Assembly (NCBI GenBank): GCA_007449985.2
Contig: VIIQ02000076.1
Location: 1-64,000, forward strand
Source: Desmodesmus armatus
Taxonomy: Eukaryota > Chlorophyta > Chlorophyceae > Sphaeropleales > Scenedesmaceae
Direction: 5' to 3'
DNA: 64,000 nucleotides
The notes under the pieces were generated by a model. That model saw only the letters and a program-made list of their open reading frames with translations. It did no database searches and had not been told where the DNA came from. Shown here in pieces: positions 13,320 to 25,136 of this stretch; position 1 is the first letter of the stretch; the number at the start of each line of letters is the position of its first letter. The position numbers and the translations under genes were made by a program.

Positions 13320-16300
13320 AGAACCGCCACATTGCTGGCAAAGCGTGACAGCAGGCCGGAGCTCAGCAGACCCCCATCACTGTCTGAGACTTTCCCTGAG
13401 CCTGCTGCTGCTGCTGATGCTGCTGAGGCGAGTGTGTCCAGTAGGCCGCTGAGCCCGTCACCCAGCTGATACCCTGGGCCTGACATGATGGTGCAGCTGC
13501 TGCCCGCATGCGTCAGCTGCAGCAGCAGGCAGGGCGGAGGGAAAGTGCAATTCAGCTTGTGATAGTACAATGCGGTACTTTCAAAAGTGTGGGCCAGTGC
13601 GCAGCAGGTCGAGACAGTGCAGCAAACGCACTACAGAGTGCCAGGCTATGCAGTGTCCCCCCCCCCCCCCCACCTGCATGCTTGGATGAAGGGAGAGTTG
13701 AAAATGTCTGGGAAGAGAGAGTTGAAAATTTGCGGGAGTCATGAGTGGTAAATGCAGGGGCACAGTACAGCGCAGTGCAGCCCCAAAATCCTGCACCTGT
13801 GTTTTGTCCCCCCCCCCCCAAAATTGCGTCAGGTCACTACAATCTGAACACACTGCGCCACACACAGTGTCACACACCCAAGGTCACTCTGGAAGACATG
13901 CCCACAGCGTCACCCACCTGCGAAGTGAGTCCCAGTGCGTGTGCGTCCATGAAGTCCTGGGGGTGAGGCACCAGCACATCCTCCAGGGGCACCAGCACCT
14001 CATCATCAGAGTCCTGTGTGCGTGTTGGGTGGGCAGAGGAGGACGTTGGGCGGCAGGGGGGGTGTTGGGGGGGCGCGTCAGCAAACAGCAGCCTGCACTG
14101 AGTGCCCCAGCGTGTTTGCGCCTTCGTATACATGCACCACACTACCTCACAGGCATCATCAGAGTCCTGTGTGTACATGTGCTGACACATGGCAGCGGAA
14201 GTTGTTGGGAGGGCGGGCATGTCAGCGGAAAGCAGCGCCCAAGCGTGTTCGCACCCTCTTGTGCATGCGCCACACCTTCTCATAAAAGGCCTTTGCAGGT
14301 TGAGGCAGTAAGCGGGGGAGTGAGGGTCTATGGTTCTCTTCCCAAGTCAAAGCGGACAGCGTGAACAACAACTGAACTTGATTCAGACTGGTGCAGTCAG
14401 AGATCATGCCATGTGCATGAGGCAAACGAAAATCAACACACCTCCTCTGCATGTGCGGTGACGGCCCTGCCAATCTTCGCCACGCACACTGTCGTGCCCC
14501 GTGCGCTACCTGCCGCCGCTGCCGCCACAGCCCCCGCATTGCGTGCTGCAACAGAACCACCCAGCTGCTGCCGCATTGCTGCCATCAGAGTCGCGTCATC
14601 TGGCGGTGAGCCGCCAGCTGCTGCCGCATTGCTGCCAGCCACCGCATTGCTGCCAGCCGCCGCAATGTTGGCAGCATTGTTGGCAGCAGTGCTGCTGCTT
14701 GAGCGATGCTCGCTCACAGACTCGTCCGCGGAGCTCTGTTCATCTGGCAAAGCAAAGTGTGGGTGACGCTTCGGTTTCGATGACGGCGAAGATGCGCCAC
14801 CGTCCTGCATTGGTGCCGGTACGTCCAGGGAGCTGGGCTGCCCCTCATCGTGACGAGCTGCACCCTTCAACCCACTGCCCTGCCTCGCTGCTCCTGCTGG
14901 CGCCACCGAAGCACCCAGCCCCTTGGCGCCGGGCTCTCCAGGAGTCCCCCCGCTCTCGCTGCCGCCGCCGCTGCTGCTGTCACCCCTCTGCTGACCGGCT
15001 CCCGCTGCTGCTGCCCCGTCACCCGACGGCCCCCGCGACTCCCGCCTGCTGCTGCCGTGGCTGCCATGGTGGCTGTTGAGCTGCTGCCCGATGCTGCCGT
15101 GTGCGAGGGCCATCAAGTTGCCGCAGCTGCCAAAGGGCGGTGAGAAGGTTGTGGAGTGGCGGCCATTGGAGCCGCCGCTTGCGCACGTGGGGCTGCCAGA
15201 CGGACGCTCTGCAGACAGGCAGATATCAAACACGATTTGCGGAGGGGGTGGGTGTGTGGGTGTGTGGGAGGACAAGCAGTCAGAACAGCACGCACCGCCA
15301 CACGCAGCACTAGTGTTAGCCGGTGAACCTGCATCCATGTGGGGTTGCTGCTCTGCATGCTGCTGTGAGGGGGTCACCAGCGCTGATGATGCGCAGGTCA
15401 GCCGGCTCACACAAAACGCCCAACCGCTACGCTCAGGGTTGCAGTGCTGTGTTGCAAGCCTGTCAGCATGTCACTACTGACCGGCCGGTCCTGCCTTGTC
15501 TTGCCTTTTAGGCTTGCCCAAGTCGAGATCCTTGCCCTGTGATATCATGTCTTTGTAGCTAGATGGCTAGTGCACCAACACACCCCCACCCACCTGCCAG
15601 GTCTGCGAAGAAGGTGTGCTTGAGCAGCTGCAGGGCCCCTGGGCGCTGGCGAGGGTCATGAGCGATGCAGGTGGTGATCAGCTCACGCAGGCTGTCACTC
15701 GACACCTTGGACAGGGCAGCAGGAGGGATGCCCTGACGCAGCACAGCACAGCACAGCACAGCACAGCACAGCGGCAGGTGAGGTAACAGACTACCATCAC
15801 AATTATGGCTTATTTATCTGCATTGCTGTAGCGGCCGCCAGCGCTGCCGCTGCCTCCCTGGGACAATGGACAGCTGTCACCGCGCAACCTGTGAAACCCT
15901 TCCAAATGGCGCGCACCCTCCTGCACTCAGAGCCAATCCCCATTATGAAGTGCACCAAGACCCCCTCCCCTGCTGCCCAGATAGACATCCATGTGTGCCC
16001 AGCTCACCGTTGACAAGTGCTAGGGCAGCTGTTCACCCAACCTCCATCAACCCAGACACACATACAAACATCGCAAGCTCACCTTAGACACGCGCATGAA
16101 TATCGCTGGTATGCTCCTGCACTCGCTGTAGGGGTACTCCAGTGTGGCCAGCTCCAGCATGCACATGCCAAAGCCGTAGATGTCCACCTTCTCATCATAC
16201 ACCTCATCATACATCTCAGGGGCCATGAACTCTGCAGCAGACAGGAACAGCAGGTGTCTAGGTGGCTCGTGTTTCAGATGGGGCCCAATGTGGGATGCAT

Positions 16301-19300
16301 GCGTTCCCACTGTCTGGTGCTTCCATTGGCCCAATGCATGGCATTGCGGCCGTGTTGACTGCTCCTCATCCCGCACACAGAGCATGCCATGCTGAGTGCG
16401 CATGCACTCCCTCTGCTGACACCCACCCTCTCCCCAATTTGTCAGGTCTGTCAAGCCATGCTGCACTTCATAGATTGAGCTCTGCACTAAGATAAATGGT
16501 GTCTCAGCTGGCTCCGCTTGCCCTGCTACGGCACTTCGCAAGGCAGCGCTGTAGCAGGGCAAGTGTCCCTGCTTGCAACACATACGTTCCTCCGAAGTCA
16601 GCCAGTCAAATCACTCGCCGCACCTGGTGTCCCCACCACGCTCATGCCCCGCTGGCAGCTGGCCAAGCCCAGGTCGGCAATCTTGACCTGACCACTGGTG
16701 CCATTCACCAGGATGTTGTCACACTGAACAGGCAGAGCAGGCAGGGGGGCAAGAGGGGAGCATTCTGAGCGTGGGGGCAAGCACAGTGTGGGTGTGAGTG
16801 TGGGTGTGGGGAGTGCTGCACTGCTGCTTGGCCCTCATGCAGGACTGTTAGGCAGCCAGCAGCCAGCTTGAGGCTGTCTGGGACCAATAGTCCGCCAGCA
16901 GCAGGGCTGGGCATGCTGCAACACCCCCCCCCCCCCACACACACACATATGACCAGGTACCTGATGAGTGTCAGTGTCTGCCGAATGCCCACAATCCCAC
17001 ACATACCTTGAGGTCTCTGTGCACGATGGGTGGGCTGTGTGCGTGCAGGTACAGCAGCCCCTCCAGGATCTGGAAGGCCCAGCGCTTGATGGCCATGTCG
17101 CTGATGTGGCGCAGGTGCTTCTTGCGGTACCTGCACACACATGCATAAGGGCGGGAGAGATGTGCGCAAACGCACTGGATATCAGGGTTTTCGGTTTGCA
17201 GCAGCGCATGTATCCAGAACAACAGCATCGTGGGATGTACCGCCACCGCCGTTCTGCTTTGCAATGGCAGTCTTGGTGCTGTTCAAAAGGCTCTCGCAGC
17301 AACTGACAGCCCTCCAATTGAAAGAATGAATAGGACATGTGCCGCAGCACTCAGCTAATCCACCAGGCAGTACTGCGGCTGAAGCCAAAAACGATTTTAT
17401 GAAGAGACTGTCCTTGCAGCGGCTGTGGGCTGCAGGCACACGCGCTGCCACTGCCGCAGATGCAAAGGCTGGCGCTGCATTGATGGTGCACTTTGTCAGC
17501 AACTCACTGTCTCAGTGTACCGCTGGTGAAGTACTCGGTGATGAAGTTGATGGTCTGGCTGGGAGCATCATGCCACCTGCGATGCCAGACACACACGGGG
17601 CCACACCAACATCATCAGCAGCATACCGTGTGTGGCACAGAATTGCTGTGAACAAGTGACATCAAGTGGGTGTTGTCTTACTTTGGCATGCCAGAAATTG
17701 CACCAGGACACCACTGACTTGCTGCAACTGGCAGGCCCCCGTAACTCAACCGCCATGGCTTGGAGGGCCGTCAACGCCCCCTCCGCCCAGTTGTTTTGCG
17801 CCGCCTACGGGCCAAGCCCTAACACTGCTGCTGCACTGCACGTGCACGGCGCAACTGCATCTCCTCAAGGAGATGCAGTGTTTGGCATATATGTGAATGC
17901 GAACGAGCGCCAGGCATGGCGGGGGCCGCTCACCACTCATAGCAGGTGATGATGTTGCGGTGGTGCAACGTCCTCAGCACACGAATCTCTGCAGCAGCAG
18001 GAGCAGCCAGCAGGACAGCAGCAGCAGGGGGGGCAAAGTCAATCTCCCGATACTGCTGCAACATACTACTCCCCCTACTGCATTGCTGGCGTGGCCGCCT
18101 GCTGTGCCGACTGGCACTGTCGCACACCAGCGCCGTCTCTTTGGCGCCAAGCCGAGTGTTTGGCGCCGCAGTTGGTCCTTTAATGGTCTGCTGGTGCCGC
18201 AGTTGGGTCGCCTGCTGCTGCGTCAGGCTGCGTCGGCTCTGCTGCAAATGGGAGCGAGTCATGGTACCTAGGCATCCCTGTTGACATGCTGGTGCAGGAG
18301 GGTCTGTATGCTGCTGAATCAGAATGCTGCAGACCAGACTGACAGCTACATGACCAGTACCCTACATGAGCGTCTGTTGTGTCCGTGCTGTTTCACAGCT
18401 GCTCAGATGAACCAGTGACAGTAGAACACAAGGTGGTCACCGAATGCTGTGGCAGCAAACCAAGGCACTCAAGAGCTGCTGTGCATGCTGGTGCTTGCCT
18501 GCAAAGAGGCGCTCCTGCTGTTCCGGCTCCATGTCATGTGCTGACAGCTCAGACTTGTTCCAAGCCACCTGCACGCACAGCAGCAACAGTCAGCACAGCA
18601 TGTGTGTGCTCTCTGCTGGCTGGGGCGCACATATGCTGTGTGATGCTGCTGACGCTGACGGCACCTCTGCTATGTCCAGGCAACGACATAATGGCAGCAC
18701 AACTCCTGCATGCATTCCCTGACCACGGGATCAAATGAGCCCAGCACTGCTGTGAGTTGGCACTGATGTTGTTGCTGAGCGTGCGGTGTTTGCACCATTT
18801 AGTGCACAGCTGAGGCTGCTGCCCGGCTGCACCAGCACTCTTGCATGCTGCAAGGAAGAAACAGCTGTGCTGGGGCTCCGCGCTAGCCTGACGTTGCACT
18901 GCATCTTATGCTGCACTGCACCTGCGTGCTGGCCACTGCTAAATCGTTGGGTGCTGCTGACAAGAGCAGTATGGCACCCACCTCTATGCCTTCCTGCAGA
19001 TCAAAGGCTGCATGCCAAACACCCAACAGGAGACACAGAGTGAGTTCGTTGCTTGAGACCTTGAAAACCCTGCAATCCATGTGACTCATGGGTGCTCTTG
19101 CCAGCCCCAGCATCTTGGTTTTGGTGGCCTGCTGTCGCTTGCCTGCTTGGCGATAGGCATCTGCTGTCATGTGTGCCTGCTGCTTGGTTTGCATTTTGCT
19201 GCATGCAGTTGCATGTCTATTGTGTAGACACTGAGTAAGGCACCCCCTGCATACCTTTGTACACCCTTTTGCAGGCACCCCTGCCCAGCAGGATGGGGTA

Positions 19301-19393
19301 GCGAAGGAAGCGGCGTGAAGGGTCCATCTCCACAGCTCCCTCTGGTGCTGCTCCACTGTGAGAGGAGACATCAAATGCTGGCTGGTGTTCCAT
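11660..19393 (-). CDS. WNK: WNK-family serine/threonine kinase
   Basis: Twelve exons on the minus strand join in phase (3,591 nt, about 1,196 aa): 19393..19255, 19007..18982, 18568..18499, 17988..17934, 17576..17508, 17130..17007, 16723..16624, 16231..16083, 15732..15594, 15208..14442, 14013..13918 and 13516..11660. The kinase domain spans about residues 25-285. WNK hallmarks are clear. The usual subdomain II lysine is replaced (VAWN, N59), while a lysine sits in the glycine loop ([11 protein letters not shown]42). Also seen are HRDLKCDN (157-164), DLG (178-180), [13 protein letters not shown] and EYPYSEC. WNKs regulate ion transport and osmotic responses in animals and flowering or other processes in plants; the role here is unknown. 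The tail of about 900 aa is low complexity (S/G/A, then a Q-rich block with LEQQQ units). The start ATG is chosen because it opens the exon just before MDPSRRF; an upstream exon is possible. The last exon could instead splice at a GTGGGT donor near 11668. Confidence 0.93.
14153..14172 (-). repeat. Copy of kinase exon 11 start upstream of exon 11
   Basis: The start of exon 11 (acceptor CACACAG, then DSDDE codons, from 14013) recurs at 14172..14153 with the same acceptor and reads DSDDACE. It then runs into a GTAGTG. Flanking intron sequence is also duplicated in a decayed form (compare 14105-14155 with 14240-14285). The copy is in the intron upstream of the real exon. Confidence 0.8.
15737..15771. 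repeat. CACAG pentamer microsatellite at kinase exon 9 acceptor
   Basis: A run of GCACA units sits next to the start of exon 9 of the kinase gene. On the coding (minus) strand it reads as TGTGC repeats ending in GCGTCAG, the acceptor. It therefore forms the pyrimidine-containing region of that intron end. A similar pentamer run occurs at 58832-58852 in the lipase gene and a looser one at 63265-63292 before a DCC exon. Confidence 0.8.
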
Positions 19394-21247
19394 CCTGCAC
19401 GAAGAGCTGGCAGTGCCAGCACCTTGCAGGCCTCCGCACCCGCAGCAAGCACCCTGCATCTGCACAACTGCTGCCATGCTGTCGTGCCCCTGCCGTGCCC
19501 TCAAACTGAGACCACGTAGTAAGAAGTTGCTGCTGAAGATGCCATCCAAGACGAAGGGACTCTCACGTAGCAGCAGTGAGCATGTTGCTACATCCCAGCA
19601 TAGGTGACGTGCAGCCCCCTGTAGGTCCCGAGCAGTGCCTTGTGATTTATTCCCTGGTGCCGTATGTCTCTGGTTTCCTTGTGACAAATGTTCCGGTGCA
19701 ACTGTTGCGTGTTTTGACTGGCCCGGCATGTTTTTACCTGGTAGTTTCGCAGCAGCAAGTGAATGCACGTGCCTGAGCTCTTGAAGATACTACTCCTGCA
19801 TCATAATTTCGTGCCTGGAACTGCAAGCTGGGAAGTCAAGCAAGCTCGAGCTGATCAGACCTTAGATCACATGTTGTTGGTCAAGACTTGAGTACATGTT
19901 TCTTGGCAGCATAGTCAGGGATGTCTAGTTGAGACGCAGCTGCGCTGCAGCAAGGCAGCAGGTGGCGGCTGGTGGTAGGATACTGCATGTGTGAACGCGG
20001 CAGCCTGCTGAGACTGATGCGATGGGGTCAGCACATGCACTCAGTGACTGAGTGAGGGGCTTCTTTCCAGGCAGTTCAGCCAGGCACAAGCAGCCAAGCG
20101 ACAGAGTCTTTCCCTGTACAAGACAGGTTTGTCTTCGTGAAAACAGCTATCTGCAAGGGCAAGTCGTTGTGCACGTATTTCAAGTCACTTGCAACCGGCT
20201 GATTGCTGGCCTGGTGGGAGCGTGAGAGCTACGGCGCTGTTGACAAGCTCAATCGACTGCACATACCATCACTCATGCCAGGTGCCTTACAGTATACCAT
20301 CACTACTGTCAGGTGCCTTACAGTCCACTTGCAGTGCATGTGCTGACCCCCTTACTGAGTGGCACATTGGACTCTGTGGGCCGTAGCTGACACCTCAGGT
20401 CCCTGACAACCAGCTCTCTGAGAATTACAGCAATGAATAATCTGATTGTGTGAGTGTCACACCAACGCTTGTGTATGCTGGCTGGGCGTAACTGAGTCCA
20501 AGCATTCTGCGTCCTCACCCCACACCACCCAGCCCCCACACCACGCCGGCTGGAAGGCTCTGCGGGGAGAAGACCTCTTAGCGCAACCAACCTTCGGGAC
20601 CCTCTCATCAATACTCCTGGTTGGCCCCCTGCCATCATGGCACTTTTGCTATCAAGACACCACACCTGCTGTGACGGCCTACTAGGCTAGCGAGATAAGT
20701 AGGCTAGCCTGTCGCGCCCCCGCCCCCTCTCTCCCCGGATCCTACATACTGCTCTTAACCCCTCAACTTCGACACCTCATGAACATGGCTGCTATGATTG
20801 TGCCATCAAGGACACAACGCGACACAACTTCTTCACAGTCAACCATTGATTGCCCATTGAAATGGGCTCTGACACCCCCCTTGGACGCCACACCTAGCCA
20901 TGCATTTGAAGAAAGGACATGACATGACATGCAGGTCCACAGTGATTTGGAGCAAATGACAGCAGATGATCAGCGGATGGCCCAGTGGTTATGAAGGGGT
21001 GCCAGAAGCCTTTCTGACAATGAAACGACCTTGCACACCTGCATTTACTGACAACGATTATGCCCAGTTATAGGCAATTGCAAAGAGTACGCCGTTCGTG
21101 GCTGGCGTACGCAGCACGTGGAGCTTGTGTTACTGCCAACCGTCTACAACTGAATGCAACAGGTTGGGGTCAAGGGTGGGAACATACTTGATGTGACTCA
21201 AAATCCGACCAACACACGGCCGAAAGGAGGCCAAGACCAAAGGCACC
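19394..21247. other. Intergenic between divergent kinase and RIBA genes
   Basis: This is the shared upstream region of the kinase (minus) and riboflavin (plus) genes, so it should hold their promoters. I recognise no specific motif. A tandem duplication of about 30 bp (unit ending in GGTGCCTTACAGT) lies at 20271-20327. Upstream kinase exons inside 19,394-19,770 cannot be excluded. Confidence 0.5.
20271..20327. repeat. Two-copy direct repeat, about 30 bp
   Basis: Two adjacent copies share ATACCATCACT, then a short variable part, then CAGGTGCCTTACAGT. It lies in intergenic DNA with no gene attached, which shows that short tandem duplication here is not limited to genes. Confidence 0.75.
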
Positions 21248-22558
21248 ATGACCTCCTTGTTCGCATCCCAGCGCTCTTTGTGCAATTATCCCACCAATTG
21301 TCGTGATATCAGGTCAACAATCCATATCACGCAGCGTTCCCCAGCAGCGGCAGCAGCAACATTCTGCTGCCCACGCGATAGTAGCCGGAGGACAGCACCT
21401 GGCTCTGTAGCCAACGGTGTACAAATCGCAGCAGTTAGGGGACAGCTTCAGGTTGTTCATGGAGCCAGCAAGGCGTCTCTGTACACACAGCTGCCTGACC
21501 GCTTGGACGAGCCCACTCCCGGTTTCGATAGCATTGCTGCTGCTTTGGAGGACCTGGCAGCAGGTGCGAACGAGGTTGTGAATTGCTTTGCAGAGCTTGG
21601 AGTGCAATCATCATGGTGCATGTGCCTGTGCTGTCAACATGCACCCTCACTGCTGCTGCTGCTGTTAGGGTTGGCAGCAACACTCCAACATGTGTGCCTC
21701 GAACCAATGCGTGCCACACCGGAGAGCGTTTCCTCACAGAACAGCATACCACTTATTACCTTACGTTCTCACTCACGGCAATCAACCCACCCTTGGCCCT
21801 CTTCCGCACATCACCCCCTCCCCCCGTCCTCCAGCCCTGCATGGGGTCGATCACTGCAGTTGTTGCACCATCTTCCTGCACAAGCATCACTCAAAGCATC
21901 TATAAACCCATCCCTTTCAACCTTTTGTCTGTCTGCAGGCAAGTTTGTTGTTGTGCTTGATGACGAGGACCGTGAGAATGAGGGTGACCTGATCATCAAT
22001 GCTGACAAGGTCACGACAGAAGCCATGGCATTCATGGTGGAGCACACCAGCGGAGTGGTGAGTGGTGTGCCGTGGCTGTTGGAGGCGCTGTGGGAGGCCC
22101 GGGGATGGGGTTGGGGTAGAGGGCCGTGGTGGTGGTGGTGGGTGGTAGGTGGGTGGGCGGGTGGGTGGGTGGGTAGGTAGGGCAGCAGGGTGGAGCACAC
22201 CAGCGGAGTGGTGAGGGGCAGAAGGGGGGGTGCTGTGGGAGGTGGGGAGCTGGGGGGTGGGGGACAGAGGGGGCGGAAGACCGGTGTCTGTAAGCATAGG
22301 GCATACATGTACAGCATGTGTGCGGGGCAGGAATGGGACTGTTTGTGCAGCCCTGCGTGGCTGCTGAGAAAAACTGCTGCTCTGTTGCTTCCAATGAGGC
22401 TCGTGTCGCCGCTGTGCCCGTCTCTGCTGACAACCATCGCAGCAGCAATAGCCAGGCCCTTTGTGTGTTGATGCTCAGGACACTCACGCAGCCTGCGGTT
22501 TCCCTTTCTCAGGTTGACATGCCCATGGCACTCTGACTACGCTTGTCCATGTTGTTCC

Positions 22559-22606
<48 letters not shown>

Positions 22607-25136
22607 ACCCCAGGTGTGCATCAGCATGGAGGGGCGTGACCTTGACAGGCTGCAGCTGCCTCAAATGGTGACGTCAGCAGAGAATGATGAGTCAATGTAC
22701 ACAGCATTTGCAGTCACAGTGGACCTCAGGGCAGGAACAAGCACAGGTGGGGCGGGTGTATTGTGAGGGGCGGAGGAAGCGGCAAGGGGTGTTGCAGCAT
22801 AAGGTGGCATAGGTTGCGATGCAGCACAGGGTAGCAGAGCAGGGTGGGTGGGTGGGTGCAACAGCCTGTGCAGTGACAGTGCCCCCCCCCCTCGGGGCAG
22901 GCACAAGCACATGTCGATTATAGGTGTGGGAGTGGGGTTGGCTTGTGGCAGCAGAGACAGCAATAGGTGCCTGTGCAAGCTTGGCAGTCCCTCTTGGGAC
23001 CCGAGGGCAGGCACAAGCTCAGGTGGCTTGTGCAAATGATGGGCTGTTGTTTATTGCCCGTCATGTACTGTCGTATTCATTCCCACTGAAGCTGTTCCTG
23101 GTGTGCCCCCCCCCCCCCCCCGCCCCCAACCTTCTATACCTCTTTGCGCCTGCATCAACCCCTCAACCCCCTCCCAAACGCCCCCCACGTTTTTTTACGC
23201 CCCCCACATCACAAAACCCACCCACCCTCGCTCACCCACCCTGCCCAACCCCTACCTTGCCCCTGCAGGCATCTCCGCTGCTGACAGGGCCGCCACCATC
23301 CGTGCCCTGGCTGACCCCTCAGCCTCAGCAGCAGACTTCAGGCGCCTGGACACATCTTCCCACTGAGATACCGCCAGGGCGGCGTCATCACACGACCAGG
23401 ACACACAGGTCAGTAGTACTAAAAGTGACCACAGCAGTTTTCCTCACGGCAGCGCCATGCTTTGCAACTCATATCACAGCAGAGCCATGCAATCGTCCAA
23501 GACAGTAGAGCCATGCCGTTGAACAAGACAGCCAGGGGCTCCTGGGGTGATAAACCAAATCACAGCGAAGTGGCCGGTTGTTGTACCCTGCACCCTTGAG
23601 CACCCTTACCTTTTGACGGGGTGGACAGCACACTGATCAGGCTGGCGGTCTCGTCTTGTTCCGTCGCAGTTCCTACTAGTTATACCTGTACGTGTACCTG
23701 TACCTGTTACATGGTCAAGGTTGCGCCTGAATGCCCCTTCTCCCAATTGAATTGTTACAATACCAACCACACTGCGTTGTGTGTCCCTCTGGCATTCTGC
23801 CCCTGCTGCCCATCACAGAGGCCGCTGTCGACCTCGCCCGCCTCTCTGGCTCCTCCCCAGCCGGCGTGCTCTGTGAGATCGTCAACCGCACCGATGGCAG
23901 CATGGCACGCACCCCACAGCTGCTGTCATTTGCCAAGGGGCACGGCTTGAAGTGCATCACCATTGCAGACATGATCCGCTACAGGCTGAGGCACGAGCAG
24001 CTGCTGCAGGAAGTGGCAAAATCACAGCTGGACACACGATATGGTACCTTCAGTGCCCATTGCTTCAGGTGAGGCTGGAGGGCTTTGTTGTCCCTTACGG
24101 TGACAGAGTTTTGTTAGCTGTTATGCTCGACATTATGTCATCGCTTGGTGTTACATCAGGCTGCCTCATACCGTGCGTCAGTGCCGGCACGCCCTACAGC
24201 AGGCGTTGACGGCGTGCTACAGTAAAACTTCTTCTTGAAGATGCAGTGTTAGTGCGCGTTGCTTCAATATTGTCCTCATGCTTGTGTCCTTCTTGCTTGT
24301 TGCAAACTTTTTGACTTCAGCGGCATGCATGGGTTTCGCAGGTTCGCTTTTGGTCCTGTCGTTCTTTGGCCTGTGCCCCTTCCGGCCATGTTCTGCGCAA
24401 CTGCTTGAGAGCCACGTGCCCAACAATGTATAACAGGGTGCACTTCCGTACAGGTCCTAACTTCCAACAAATTCCTTTTCATCTTCCCTGCTTCAGGTCC
24501 TCTGTTGACGGAGCAGAGCACGTTGCGTTGGTGGCAGGCGATCTCGCAGCAGCCGGCAGCAGCGGCGGCGGCGTGCTGGCGCGCGTGCAGCAGCAGCGGC
24601 GGCTGATCGACGTGTTTGGCTCGCTGCACTGCGGCGAGGGTCCCTTCTTGGACCAAGCCCTACAGGCAGTTGCAGCAGAGGGTGCTGGCGTTGTGCTGTA
24701 CGTATGTGCACACCAGCGCGACGGTACAACCAGCAGCAGTCTGGCAGCAGAGCTTCAGGAGTATGCTGCCTCTCAAGAGGAGTGCAGCATCAGTGGCAGC
24801 AGTGGCGGCAGCAGCAGCGGCAGCGACGGCTCGTTGGGCAACAGGGCGGGCCCGAGCAGTAGCTTGTCACCCGACTTGCGAGACACAGCAGCAGCGGCGC
24901 ACATGCTGCGCCACTTGGGTGTCGCTCAAGTGAGACTGATGACTAAAGATGAGTCAGAGGCGCAGAGGCTGCGCTGCTGTGGGGTGGGGGTGGAGGTGGT
25001 AGACCTGCCGGCCGGCAGCAGCAGCGGTAGCTTGTTGCAGCAGCAGCAGCAGTTGCAGGCGATGCTGGGACACCAGATAGGAAATGGGACGGGTGCTGCT
25101 GCTGCTGCTGGTGGGGCTGTGGGTGCTGGCTTGTAG
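21248..25136 (+). CDS. RIBA: RIBA-type DHBP synthase / degenerate GTP cyclohydrolase II
   Basis: Six exons: 21248-21563, 21939-22057, 22614-22746, 23269-23408, 23819-24068 and 24497-25136. They give about 532 aa if one missing base in exon 4 is allowed for. The N-terminal 90 residues are S/A/R-rich and look like a plastid transit peptide. The DHBP synthase half (about 92-310) makes the 4-carbon precursor of riboflavin from ribulose 5-phosphate. It keeps [20 protein letters not shown], the TAFTVTVD strand, [20 protein letters not shown] and [12 protein letters not shown]. The cyclohydrolase II half (from about 320, DGAEHVALV) is eroded. The zinc region reads [14 protein letters not shown], with one cysteine where the family has three, and the RG-IGL segment is RDGTTSS. 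A low-complexity SGSSGG insert follows. Plant RIBA2 paralogues also lost cyclohydrolase activity (known), so this copy may be DHBPS-only (inference). The frame break near 23345 could be a sequence error or a real null. Confidence 0.92.
22189..22215 (+). repeat. Copy of RIBA exon 2 end with donor
   Basis: The last 22 nt of exon 2 (22036-22057, encoding VEHTSGV) and its GTGAG donor recur at 22189-22215 in the following intron. The match runs straight across the splice junction. Confidence 0.88.
22561..22608 (+). repeat. CTG triplet run before RIBA exon 3
   Basis: About 16 CTG triplets end in CTACCCCAG, the acceptor of exon 3. The repeat takes the place of a normal pyrimidine tract. Confidence 0.85.
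22868..23026 (+). repeat. Two copies of RIBA exon 3 end
   Basis: The end of exon 3 (to 22746, CTCAGGGCAGGAACAAGCACAG then GTGGGG) recurs at 22868-22914 and 22982-23026, both downstream. The second keeps a CAG/GTGGC donor; in the first the donor has mutated to ATGTCG. A poly-C run has entered the first copy. Confidence 0.8.

Noticed and set aside
15313..15480. Possible extra kinase exon between 15,208 and 15,594
   Set aside because: Exon 9 to exon 10 joins in phase (G plus AG CGT) and no frame between them carries both splice sites and sensible sequence.
20446..20685. Open frame between the kinase and RIBA genes
   Set aside because: It is short, has no domain, and lies in a region with tandem duplications and no splice support.
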